Origin: Acidobacteriota bacterium
GTDB lineage: Bacteria > Acidobacteriota > Blastocatellia > Pyrinomonadales > Pyrinomonadaceae
DNA: 64,000 bases
NCBI GenBank assembly: GCA_016718135.1
Contig: JADKEF010000001.1
Coordinates: forward strand, 493,001-557,000
Direction: 5' to 3'
Position 1 is the first letter of the stretch, and the number at the start of each line of letters is the position of its first letter. The translations under genes were made by a program, and so were the position numbers. This document shows, in pieces, positions 43,566 to 52,129 of the stretch. Under the pieces are notes generated by a model, which made no database searches, had not been told where the DNA came from, and saw only the letters and a list, made by a program, of their open reading frames with translations.

Positions 43566-45137
43566 ATGCAGACACAACGAACATTAGACGAATTTCGCAA
43601 CGAACCTTTTACAGATTTCTCCAAGCCAGAGAACGCCGACGCGATGCGTGCGGCGATCGATAAGGTACGTTCGGAACTCGGACGCGAATATCCGATCATT
43701 ATTGGCGGCGAGAAGATCGCTCTTGGCGATAAATTTAACAGCTACAACCCGGCGAAGAAGGACGAAGTTGTCGGGGTGTTTTCCGAAGGCGACACTGACA
43801 CTTCGTTAGTCGAGAAAACGATCGCGACGGCGAACGAGGCCTTCAAAACATGGAAGAACGTTCCCGCAGCCGAGCGTGCCGAGTATCTTTTCAAGATCGC
43901 CGACCTGATGCGGCAGAGGAAGCATGAGCTTTCGGCTTGGATGGTGTTCGAGGTTTCAAAAACGTGGGCTGAGGCAGATGGTGATACGGCGGAGGCGATC
44001 GATTTTTGTGAATTTTATGGCCGCGAGATGCTGCGTTGGGCGCAGGAACAGCCGATAACGCATTATCCGGGCGAGAAGAATACGTTCGAATACATCCCGC
44101 TCGGCGTCGCCGCCGTGATTCCGCCGTGGAATTTCCCGCTCGCGATCATGGCGGGAATGACTTTGGCAGCGGTTGTGACGGGGAATACCGTTGTTTTGAA
44201 ACCTTCGTCCGATTCGCCGACTATCGCGGCGAAATTTATGGAGCTTGTCGAGGAAGTCGGCCTTCCGAACGGCGTCGTCAATTTCATCAGCGGCAGTGCA
44301 AAGACCGGCGAAGCGATGGTCACGCATCCGAAGACCCGATTTATCTCGTTCACTGGTTCAATGGGCGTCGGATTACACATCAACGAAGAAGCTGCGAAAG
44401 CTCGTCCGGGCCAGATATGGATCAAGCGCGTTATTGCCGAAATGGGCGGCAAGGACGCGATCGTTGTTGCCGATGATGCTGACGATTTGGAGGCCGTAGC
44501 GACTGGCGTTGTCGCGGCGGCTTTTGGCTATCAGGGACAGAAATGTTCGGCGTGTTCGCGTTTGATCGTGGATGAGAAGATCCATGGCGAATTGATGCAG
44601 AAGATCGTCGAGAAGACCCGCAGTCTGGTCGTCGTACAGCCTGATGATGGCGGAACGAACGTTGCCGCGGTCATAAATAAGCGATCCTTCGATAATACGC
44701 TCAGCTACATCAAGAAAGGCATCGAAGAAGGCGGGGAACTTCTCACTGGCGGCAGCGGTGACGACTCCGAAGGTTTTTTTATAGAGCCGACGATCATCGA
44801 TAACGTAGCTCCCGGTGCCACGATCGAGCAAGAAGAGATATTCGCTCCCGTTCTGGCAGTTATTAAGGCCCGGGATTTCGATCACGCTCTCGAGATCGCG
44901 AATGATACGGAATTTGGCTTAACCGGCGCACTGTATTCTGCGTCGCAGGAACGGCTCGACCGGGCTCGACGCGAGTTCCACGTTGGGAACCTTTACTTGA
45001 ATCGCAAATGCACAGGTGCACTCGTCGGCGTTCATCCGTTTGGCGGCTTTAATATGAGCGGAACTGACTCTAAGGCGGGCGGCCGCGAGTATTTGCTGCA
45101 ATTCATGCAGGGCAAATCGACGGCGCAGAAGATCTGA
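43566..45137 (+). CDS. pruA: L-glutamate gamma-semialdehyde (1-pyrroline-5-carboxylate) dehydrogenase
   Basis: 523-residue NAD-dependent aldehyde dehydrogenase of proline/arginine catabolism that makes glutamate. Motifs: PPWNFPLAIMAG, VLKPSSDSP, FTGSMGVG, general-base Glu in AEMGGKDAIVV, catalytic C327 in GYQGQKCSACSR, and the C-terminal HPFGGFNMSGTDSKAGG. The GQKCSACSR context is specific for the P5CDH group (RocA/PruA) rather than other ALDHs. Proline dehydrogenase is not fused and not in the window. It is 4 bases after the previous stop. Confidence 0.95.
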   Translation: MQTQRTLDEFRNEPFTDFSKPENADAMRAAIDKVRSELGREYPIIIGGEKIALGDKFNSYNPAKKDEVVGVFSEGDTDTSLVEKTIATANEAFKTWKNVPAAERAEYLFKIADLMRQRKHELSAWMVFEVSKTWAEADGDTAEAIDFCEFYGREMLRWAQEQPITHYPGEKNTFEYIPLGVAAVIPPWNFPLAIMAGMTLAAVVTGNTVVLKPSSDSPTIAAKFMELVEEVGLPNGVVNFISGSAKTGEAMVTHPKTRFISFTGSMGVGLHINEEAAKARPGQIWIKRVIAEMGGKDAIVVADDADDLEAVATGVVAAAFGYQGQKCSACSRLIVDEKIHGELMQKIVEKTRSLVVVQPDDGGTNVAAVINKRSFDNTLSYIKKGIEEGGELLTGGSGDDSEGFFIEPTIIDNVAPGATIEQEEIFAPVLAVIKARDFDHALEIANDTEFGLTGALYSASQERLDRARREFHVGNLYLNRKCTGALVGVHPFGGFNMSGTDSKAGGREYLLQFMQGKSTAQKI

Positions 45138-45148
45138 CTTTAACAAAT

Positions 45149-46060
45149 ATGAAGAACAGCTATTTTTCGAGAGTGACAACTGTCGTTATGGTTACAGCAT
45201 GTTTTGCTGTCTCCCTTGTTGCTCAAAAGCCAAAACCGCTCGCCCAGGCCGCCAAACCGATCATCTTTGCCGTACTCAACGACGGCAGATCGCTCGAACC
45301 CTTGGCGTACGTCAACAAGGGCAAGCTAGAGGAGCCCGTCAACGGTAGCGATCCAGCCAACATCATTGCGGCGTTCAACAAGAATTACTATAAAGCGGGA
45401 ACTGCGTACCGCCTTATATTCGGTGCGGCAAATTCCGGTACCGTCACTGTGAAGAGTTCGAACGCCAAGGCCGATTGTGCTCCGAATATGGGCACCGCGA
45501 CGACCAAGGCTTTGAAGACTCCATTGAAAGGTTTCGTCATGGGCCTAGCGACGAACGTTCCCACCAAATGGACCGCAGCGAGCTACCGCCGCAAACCGAC
45601 CGATGCTGAGCGAACAGAGGTCGAAAGCCTCGTACGAGCTGAATTCGCGCGACAAAAACTAACGCCTGGTACGCTGCGCTATCACAATCTCACCGCACTC
45701 GATATCGACAACGACGGTAAGGCCGAACTTGTTGGCTCATATTGGGTGGAGATCGATCGTTTGACTCGGGGACTTTTGTTTTTTATCGCTTCGAAGGGCA
45801 GCAATGGAAAGTACGCCTTCGGCCACAAAGAATATCGCTCCGTCGACCAGGCAAATGTTATGAGCGGCGAGATCAAGTCAGTTGACGAGGGCGTTTATCA
45901 TGAACTTCTGCTTGATGCTTTCGATTACAACGGCGACGGTGTTGCCGAGATATTCACGTACACACAATCGTTCGAAGGGTCTGGCTTTTCTGTCTATAAC
46001 CGCGACGGCGGGAAGTGGACCAAGGTCTTTGACGGATCAAATTATCATTGTGGTTACTAG
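45149..46060 (+). CDS. Secreted protein with Ca-binding-like DxDxDG loops
   Basis: 303 residues with a signal peptide (VVMVTACFAVSLVAQ). Two loops, DIDNDGKAELVG and DYNGDGVAEIF, look like FG-GAP/EF-hand-type calcium sites. The rest is beta-rich with no known catalytic motif. It starts 11 bases after the P5C dehydrogenase stop, so it is co-transcribed, and ends before a terminator. Function unknown; envelope localisation inferred. Confidence 0.7.
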   Translation: MKNSYFSRVTTVVMVTACFAVSLVAQKPKPLAQAAKPIIFAVLNDGRSLEPLAYVNKGKLEEPVNGSDPANIIAAFNKNYYKAGTAYRLIFGAANSGTVTVKSSNAKADCAPNMGTATTKALKTPLKGFVMGLATNVPTKWTAASYRRKPTDAERTEVESLVRAEFARQKLTPGTLRYHNLTALDIDNDGKAELVGSYWVEIDRLTRGLLFFIASKGSNGKYAFGHKEYRSVDQANVMSGEIKSVDEGVYHELLLDAFDYNGDGVAEIFTYTQSFEGSGFSVYNRDGGKWTKVFDGSNYHCGY

Positions 46061-46086
46061 ATAAAAGTCATTTTAAGGATCAATAG

Positions 46087-46112
46087 GAGGCTTGCATTTC
46101 AGCCTCTTTTTT
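46087..46112 (+). terminator. Terminator before alkaline phosphatase
   Basis: GAGGCT (46087-46092) and AGCCTC (46101-46106) form a 6-bp stem with an 8-base loop, then a run of T to 46112. It closes the pruA transcript just ahead of the alkaline phosphatase start. Confidence 0.7.
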
Positions 46113-46122
46113 ACTTTAGGCT

Positions 46123-47670
46123 ATGAAAAACGGAAAGATTAGATCGCTAGCTTCGGGATTGTTGGTTTTCACAATCTGTCTTTCAACCCTCGCACAGAAT
46201 AACCAACCGATCTATCCCGTTAAGCGCGTCGAGAACGCAGACATGTGGCGAACGGACGGCTGGAATGCGGGCGATATGGCCAAAAAGACTAAGATCCGGA
46301 CGAAGAAGGCGAAGAACGTTATCCTCTTCGTCGGCGACGGAATGGGTATTTCAACGCAGACTGCGGCGAGGATCTTCGAGGGCCAGATGCGCGGCGAAAG
46401 CGGTGAAGAAAACCGGCTCAGTTTCGAGGACTTTCCTTTTTCGGCGTTGTCAAAAACCTATCAGGTGAACCAACAGACGGCAGATTCTGCTCCGACGATG
46501 AGTGCAATGATCACCGGGGTTAAGACAGACGAGGGCATCATCTCGGTAGATCAGAATGTGCGTTTTGGTGACTATAAGTCAGTTGCAGGCAACGAGACCA
46601 AAACGCTTCTCGAATATGCCGAGGACGCCGGCAAATCAACTGGTATAGTTTCGACCGCGCGACTTACTCATGCTACACCGGCTGCATGTTACGCTCACAC
46701 TGCGGCACGTGACTGGGAATCTGATGCGGACATTCTCAAAGGCAGCAAAGAGGCATACGATGCCAAATTTCCGGATATCGCACGCCAACTTATTGAATTT
46801 AAGTATGGTAATGGCCTCGATGTTGCACTCGGCGGTGGACGGTCGAAATTTATACCAAAAGAGACGGCCGATCCTGAGTATCCGATGCGGACGGGAGAGC
46901 GTCTCGATAAACGAGACCTCGCGAAGGAATGGCAAGCTAAGCATAAGAATTCGGCGTATGTATGGAATAAAGAGCAGTTGGATAGCGTCGATGTTAGAAA
47001 GACAGATCATCTGCTGGGTCTTTTCGAGCCATCACACATGCAGTACGAGCACGATCGACGAAAGGGCGGCCTTAAGGAGCCGTCACTTGCAGAGATGGCT
47101 ACCAAGTCAGTCGATCTGCTGTCGCGTAATAAGAAAGGATACGTACTAATGGTCGAGGCGGGCAGGATCGATCACGCTCATCACGACGGGAATGCTTATC
47201 GTGCATTGCTGGATACCGTCGCACTTTCGGACGCGGTGCGGGCGGTGATGAAAAAAGTCGATCTGGATGAGACTTTGATCATTGTGACTGCCGATCACAG
47301 CCACACATTTTTTATTCAGGGATATCCCGCACGCGGTAACAACATTCTTGGGCTGACCCGCGGCGTCGGCGAACTCGGTGAAGTGGATAAAGAGGATTCC
47401 ACCGATAGCACTAAGAAGCCCTACACAACTCTCGGCTATGCGAACGGCCCCGGAGCGAGGAAGGGCGAGCGGCCTGTGCTCAGTAATGAGCAGGTACTCG
47501 ATCCTGACTATAAGCAGGAAGCCAATATTCCAATGTCTTCGGAAACCCACGCGGGCGAAGATGTCGCTATATTCGCGATCGGCCCCAACGCACACCTTAT
47601 CCGTGGGTCAATGGAGCAGAATTGGATCTTTTTTGCAATGGCTGACGCCTTGAGACTTGCCCGAAAATGA
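46123..47670 (+). CDS. phoA: Alkaline phosphatase
   Basis: 515-residue exported phosphomonoesterase (signal peptide LASGLLVFTICLSTLAQ). Motifs of the PhoA family: FVGDGMGI (metal ligand Asp), TADSAPTMSAMITG with nucleophile S122, STARLTHATPAACYAH, GRIDHAHHDGNAYRAL (metal ligands), TADHSHTF, and SSETHAGEDVAIFAIGPNAH. It releases phosphate in the periplasm. No Pho box was obvious upstream. Its TGA overlaps the fmt ATG by 4 bases, an unusual coupling of a secreted phosphatase to the formyltransferase operon. Confidence 0.95.
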   Translation: MKNGKIRSLASGLLVFTICLSTLAQNNQPIYPVKRVENADMWRTDGWNAGDMAKKTKIRTKKAKNVILFVGDGMGISTQTAARIFEGQMRGESGEENRLSFEDFPFSALSKTYQVNQQTADSAPTMSAMITGVKTDEGIISVDQNVRFGDYKSVAGNETKTLLEYAEDAGKSTGIVSTARLTHATPAACYAHTAARDWESDADILKGSKEAYDAKFPDIARQLIEFKYGNGLDVALGGGRSKFIPKETADPEYPMRTGERLDKRDLAKEWQAKHKNSAYVWNKEQLDSVDVRKTDHLLGLFEPSHMQYEHDRRKGGLKEPSLAEMATKSVDLLSRNKKGYVLMVEAGRIDHAHHDGNAYRALLDTVALSDAVRAVMKKVDLDETLIIVTADHSHTFFIQGYPARGNNILGLTRGVGELGEVDKEDSTDSTKKPYTTLGYANGPGARKGERPVLSNEQVLDPDYKQEANIPMSSETHAGEDVAIFAIGPNAHLIRGSMEQNWIFFAMADALRLARK

Positions 47671-48599
47671 AGATAGTTTTCATGGGAACGCCACAGGCGG
47701 CAGTGCCGTCGCTTGTGCGAGTGATTACTGATGGCCACGAGGTGGTTGCGGTCTATTCGCAGCCGGATCGCCCGTCCGGTCGTGGCAACAAGATCACCTT
47801 TTCGCCGGTGAAGCAGTGCTCGATCGAGAACGGGATTGCGGTTTACCAGCCTGAGAAGGTGCGGACGCCAGAGGCGATCGAGCTTTTCAGGGCGCACGGT
47901 GCCGATGTGGCCGTGGTTGTGGCGTACGGACGGATATTGCCAAAGACTTTCCTGACGGCGTACTCGCATGGTGCAATAAATGTCCATTTTTCGCTCTTAC
48001 CGAAATATCGCGGAGCAGCGCCCGTAAATTGGGCGATCGTCAATGGGGAGAAGGAGACCGGTGTGACGACGATGCAGATGGACATTGGCCTAGATACCGG
48101 TGCGATGCTGATGCAGCGGTCAACACGGATCGAGCAAAATGAAACTTCTATCGAGCTGATGGAACGGTTATCATTTGTCGGTGCAGAATTGCTCTCGGAG
48201 ACGCTCGCCAACTATGCTTCTTTGACGCCGATCGAACAAGATCACGCCGTTGCGACTCTGGCTCCGATCATGAAACGCGAGGATGGTTTGATCGATTGGG
48301 AAATGTCGGCGATCGAGATCGCAAACCGGGTTCGCGGTTTCCAGCCGTTTCCGTCCTCTTTTACTTCGTTTCGAGGTGGTAAACTTACGGTATGGAAGGC
48401 GGTCGCTGTAGAAGGGGCAGTTGGAGCAGTAGCGGCAGGGACGATCATCGAGGCTTCGAATGGCCGGATGGTTATAACTTGTGGCGATAACACGGCTCTG
48501 CTGGTCGAAGAAGTTCAGGCAGAAGGGAAGAGACGGATGACGGTTCGTGATTTTCTGAACGGCGTGAAAGTAACAGTTGGTGAACAGGTAGGACAATGA
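47667..48599 (+). CDS. fmt: Methionyl-tRNA formyltransferase
   Basis: 310 residues; formylates Met-tRNAfMet using 10-formyl-THF. N-terminal Rossmann-type domain with the catalytic signature HFSLLPKYRGAAPVNWAI and GVTTMQMDIGLDTGAML; C-terminal OB-fold for tRNA binding (LVEEVQAEGKRRMTVRDFLNG). It overlaps phoA upstream and trhO downstream by 4 bases each (ATGA), so translation is coupled. Confidence 0.97.
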   Translation: MKIVFMGTPQAAVPSLVRVITDGHEVVAVYSQPDRPSGRGNKITFSPVKQCSIENGIAVYQPEKVRTPEAIELFRAHGADVAVVVAYGRILPKTFLTAYSHGAINVHFSLLPKYRGAAPVNWAIVNGEKETGVTTMQMDIGLDTGAMLMQRSTRIEQNETSIELMERLSFVGAELLSETLANYASLTPIEQDHAVATLAPIMKREDGLIDWEMSAIEIANRVRGFQPFPSSFTSFRGGKLTVWKAVAVEGAVGAVAAGTIIEASNGRMVITCGDNTALLVEEVQAEGKRRMTVRDFLNGVKVTVGEQVGQ

Positions 48600-49375
48600 T
48601 AGAGATCATCGCATTTTATGAGTTCAAAGAGTTGGCCACTGTCGGGCCCCTAACCGAACTGCGTTCGCAGTTGAAGCAGGTTCTACTTGATCTCGGTGTG
48701 CGCGGAACGATCATTCTTGCGGAAGAAGGCTATAACGGAATGATCTGCGGTGAGCCAACAAACATAAGGGCTTTCACTGCTCGGATCGAAGAAATTCTCG
48801 ATACGACGTTAGTGTATAAACTTTCCGTACACGAGAAGCCGCCATTTCGCAAGATCGACGTTAAGATCAAGAAAGAGATCGTAACGCTCAAGCAACAGGT
48901 CGACATCTCGCTCGGGCAGGGAACTCACGTGAAACCTAAGGATTGGAATCGTATCATCAGCGATCCTGGGACGATCCTGCTCGATACGCGCAATGATTAC
49001 GAGTACCAAAGTGGCACGTTTCGCGGGGCGATAAACCCCGGTACGACAAAGTTCAGTGAGCTTCCGAATTACATTGCAGAAAATTTTGATCCTGAGAAAC
49101 ACAAGCGCATCGCGATGTTCTGCACGGGCGGTATCCGATGTGAGAAATTTGCTCCTTATATGAAGCAGATCGGCTTTGAAGAGGTCTATCAACTCGATGG
49201 CGGCATTCTTAAGTACCTCGAAGATACTCCTGTCGAAGAGACAATGTGGGAAGGCGAGTGCTTTGTTTTTGACGAACGCGTCACCGTCGATGCTCATCTC
49301 CAGAAAGGCAAAGGGCCGGATCATTCGCAGCGACTCACGAGTCGAAAGAAAGAGAAGTACAAGGTTGCCGAATGA
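48596..49375 (+). CDS. trhO: tRNA uridine(34) hydroxylase TrhO (YceA-like rhodanese)
   Basis: 259 residues: an N-terminal acylphosphatase-like domain (GTIILAEEGYNGMICG), then a rhodanese domain with the catalytic loop MFCTGGIRCEKF (active-site Cys) and LLDTRNDYEYQSGTFRGA. TrhO hydroxylates U34 of some tRNAs for cmo5U/mo5U formation. E. coli TrhO is about 350 residues; this version lacks the C-terminal Cys-rich extension. Overlaps fmt and rsmB by 4 bases each. Confidence 0.92.
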   Translation: MIEIIAFYEFKELATVGPLTELRSQLKQVLLDLGVRGTIILAEEGYNGMICGEPTNIRAFTARIEEILDTTLVYKLSVHEKPPFRKIDVKIKKEIVTLKQQVDISLGQGTHVKPKDWNRIISDPGTILLDTRNDYEYQSGTFRGAINPGTTKFSELPNYIAENFDPEKHKRIAMFCTGGIRCEKFAPYMKQIGFEEVYQLDGGILKYLEDTPVEETMWEGECFVFDERVTVDAHLQKGKGPDHSQRLTSRKKEKYKVAE

Positions 49376-50658
49376 AAATCTCTCCGGCCCGCAAGGCTGC
49401 GTTTCAGGTATTGTTACGCATTGAAAAAGAAAGTGCGTATTCCTCAGTTTTGCTACCTCAGGCCGAGGCTGAACTTGGTGATCTGGACCGCGGTTTGTGT
49501 CACGAATTGGTTCTCGGCTCGCTCCGTCGTCAGATCTATCTGGATCGTCTTATTGATACGTTAGCGACCGGCCGAAAGCTCGATATCGAGGTGCGAATAG
49601 CCCTTCGCCTGGCGATTTATCAGATATACTTCCTCGACAAGATACCCGACCATGCAGCGATCAGCGAAAGCGTCGATCTTGTTCAATTTGCTCGCAAAAC
49701 TTCGTCTAAGGGGTTTGTTAACGCCATTCTCAGGAAGGCCACTCGCGAACAGCCTGAGATCTCGTTTGTTGATGAGACTGATCGGACCTCCGTCGAGACC
49801 TCTCACCCGCGTTGGCTCATAGAGAAATGGGCACGTGATCATTGCGTCGACCGGGCCGCTTCTTTGGCGACTGCCAACAACGAAACGCCGCCGACCTCAT
49901 ATCGCCTTCTTAACGACAGCGACGAAGTAACTGCCCTAGTTGACTCTTCCAATAGATCCGATTTTGTAGATGGTTGTTTCACGACCGTGAATGGTGCTGC
50001 GGCAGCGAATGATCTAGCCGAAGCCGGATATATCTACATTCAGGATGAGGCGTCGCAAATGATCGCGCAGGCTGTTGCGGTACCCGACGGCGGGCGATTC
50101 GCCGATCTTTGTGCGGCTCCCGGGGGAAAGACGGGATTGATCGCGCGGCTCAACCCGACGGCTTCGATCACCGCATGCGACATTCACGAGTCGCGGGTCC
50201 GTTTTCTCGAAGCAAATTGCCGAAAGCAGGATGTTGACGTTGAGGTATTTCAGTGCGATGCGACGCAGGTCATGCCGTTCGAGGCAGGCAGCTTTGACAC
50301 GGTTCTAGTCGATGCTCCGTGTTCCGGCACAGGGACGATCCGCCGGAATCCGGAAATTCGTTATTCGCTTACACCGAAGGACCTTATCGACCTGCAAAAC
50401 AAACAACTCGCGATCCTAAAGAACGCATCAAAGCTAATCAAGGTCGGTGGTTTGCTTGTTTATTCGACATGCTCGCTTGAGGTTGAGGAGAACGAGAATG
50501 TCGTCATGGCTTTTTCAATGCAGAATGCGGGTTTTAGCCTTCGAGATCCTGCCGTACCGCAGGGATTTCTAACGGAAGGCGGATTTGCCAGAACATGGCC
50601 CGATCGTGACTCGATGGATGGCTTTTTCATTGCATGTTTTGTTCGACAAAAGGAGTAG
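49372..50658 (+). CDS. rsmB: 16S rRNA (cytosine(967)-C5)-methyltransferase RsmB
   Basis: 428 residues with an N-terminal NusB-like RNA-binding domain (KAAFQVLLRIEKESAYSS to FVNAILRKATRE) and a C-terminal SAM-dependent domain: CAAPGGKTG (SAM loop), VDAPCSGTGTIRRNPE (motif IV) and YSTCSLEVEENE (motif VI catalytic Cys region). It belongs to the classic fmt-rsmB cluster and is coupled to trhO. Confidence 0.96.
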   Translation: MKISPARKAAFQVLLRIEKESAYSSVLLPQAEAELGDLDRGLCHELVLGSLRRQIYLDRLIDTLATGRKLDIEVRIALRLAIYQIYFLDKIPDHAAISESVDLVQFARKTSSKGFVNAILRKATREQPEISFVDETDRTSVETSHPRWLIEKWARDHCVDRAASLATANNETPPTSYRLLNDSDEVTALVDSSNRSDFVDGCFTTVNGAAAANDLAEAGYIYIQDEASQMIAQAVAVPDGGRFADLCAAPGGKTGLIARLNPTASITACDIHESRVRFLEANCRKQDVDVEVFQCDATQVMPFEAGSFDTVLVDAPCSGTGTIRRNPEIRYSLTPKDLIDLQNKQLAILKNASKLIKVGGLLVYSTCSLEVEENENVVMAFSMQNAGFSLRDPAVPQGFLTEGGFARTWPDRDSMDGFFIACFVRQKE

Positions 50659-50744
50659 CAAAAGCGTCGGAAATATGTATCAGACTCGTTTTTTGTTTCA
50701 GATAAAGGTGTTAAGATAACGCTTTAGTTTTGGGGTGAAGGTCT

Positions 50745-51401
50745 ATGAGTATCTTGGGCTCAGGTTTTTCGGCTTTAGGACGATTGTTCGCGATCGGCGT
50801 AATGGCGGCGGCATTTCTCTTTGGAATGGCGGGCGTCGTTTACATGTCGCTGCAAGGCAAGGAAGTACAGGTGCCTGAGATCACCCGGAAAGATCTTTCG
50901 GACAGCGAGAAAGAGCTTGCATTGCTTGGCCTTAAGATCAAGAAGCGAGCGGATCGATTTAGCGAAGAAAAGCCCGGAACGGTGATAGAACAGCTTCCCA
51001 AGACGGGCGAAACAGTAAAGACCGGGCAAATGATCCTAGTCGTTACGAGCAAAGGTCCGGGTGACGGTACGCAACCCTCGAGCTTGAAGAACACAGCTGA
51101 GGAAGATGACACCGAGAAGATCGAAGAGATGATCTCGGACAAGCCGAAGAAGCCTAAGGCCAACTCGAATACTAAAGTCAAGAAGGCAGATACTGCTCGG
51201 GACGTGAACGCGGAATCATCCAATTCGAAATCGAATTCAAACTCGGATGCTGATACGCCTGAGACGAATTCGAACAAGAAAGATTTCGGTGCAGGCAGCA
51301 ACTCAGTCAAGCCGAAGGCAAATTCGCAGACCCCGCCCCGTTTGCCTAATCCAGCAACGAAGCCAGCTGACACGAAACCAAAACCGGACAGGCGTCCTTA
51401 A
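50745..51401 (+). CDS. Membrane PASTA-domain protein
   Basis: 218 residues: an N-terminal transmembrane helix (LFAIGVMAAAFLFGMAGVVYM, about 14-34), one PASTA domain (VQVPEITRKDLSDSEKELALLGLKIKKR to KTGQMILVVTSKGPG), and a long low-complexity Lys/Asn/Ser tail (SNSKSNSNSDADTPETNSNK). PASTA domains bind muropeptides or beta-lactams; in many phyla a PASTA-protein gene lies between rsmB and rpe, as here. No kinase domain is attached. Confidence 0.88.
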   Translation: MSILGSGFSALGRLFAIGVMAAAFLFGMAGVVYMSLQGKEVQVPEITRKDLSDSEKELALLGLKIKKRADRFSEEKPGTVIEQLPKTGETVKTGQMILVVTSKGPGDGTQPSSLKNTAEEDDTEKIEEMISDKPKKPKANSNTKVKKADTARDVNAESSNSKSNSNSDADTPETNSNKKDFGAGSNSVKPKANSQTPPRLPNPATKPADTKPKPDRRP

Positions 51402-51451
51402 AGCAACGAAAAAGCGTTAGTTTGCAACAAATTAGAGAGAAACTTCCGAGA

Positions 51452-52112
51452 ATGTTTGAAATAGCTCCGTCGATCCTGTCGGCAGATTTTACAAGACTTG
51501 CAGAAGCGATAGAGGACGTTCGGGCGGGCGGTGCCACGGTGCTACACGTCGACGTCATGGACGGGCATTTTGTGCCGAATATCACTATCGGCCTGCCGGT
51601 CGTCAAGTCGATCCGTAAGGCGACGGAAATGACCATCGACACGCATCTGATGATCTCAGAGCCAGGCCGGTACGCCGTTGAATTCGTCAAAGCTGGTGCG
51701 GATATGGTCTCGGTGCATGTCGAGGCCGATGCGCATTTGCAGAGAACGCTGACGGCGATCCGTGAGGCCGGTGCCAAAGCGGGCGTGGCGATAAATCCGG
51801 CCACGCCGATCGAGGCCTTGACCGAGGCTTTGCCGTATGCGGATTTTATTCTGCTGATGTCGGTTAACCCGGGCTTTGGCGGCCAGAAGTTCATCCCGAC
51901 GATGCTCGACAAACTGCGGCGTCTGAGGGCGATGATCGAGGCACGGGCTTGATGTCAGGATCGAGATCGATGGCGGGGTTGATGCGGACAATATCAGCGA
52001 CGTTGCGGATGCTGGTGCAGAGATAATTGTCGCGGGTTCTGCCGTCTTTGGTACGGGGAATGCGACTGAGGCTGTCAAAGGTTTACTGGCGCGCGGTGCA
52101 GTATGGGTCTAG
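51452..52112 (+). pseudogene. rpe: Ribulose-phosphate 3-epimerase, frameshifted
   Basis: Pentose-phosphate enzyme interconverting ribulose-5-P and xylulose-5-P. The first frame (ATG 51452 to TGA 51950-51952) encodes the N-terminal three quarters of the barrel, with SILSADF, HVDVMDGHFVPNITIG, DTHLMI and MSVNPGFGGQKFIP. It then breaks at EARA. The rest, DVRIEIDGGVDADNISDVADAG and IIVAGSAVFG, is in another frame from 51951 to TAG 52110-52112. Joined, the protein would be about 220 residues, the family length. The break needs two missing bases or one extra base in the CACGGGCTTGATG region. It could be sequencing error, a real mutation or recoding. An alternative in-frame TTG lies at 51422. Confidence 0.88.
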
Positions 52113-52129
52113 GTTTACTTACTCGAAAT

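Noticed and set aside
51940..51955. Programmed +1 frameshift in rpe
   Set aside because: A CGG to GGG slip is conceivable, but rpe recoding is not known to me, and two nearby genes are also broken, which favours sequence error or mutation. Kept only as an alternative.
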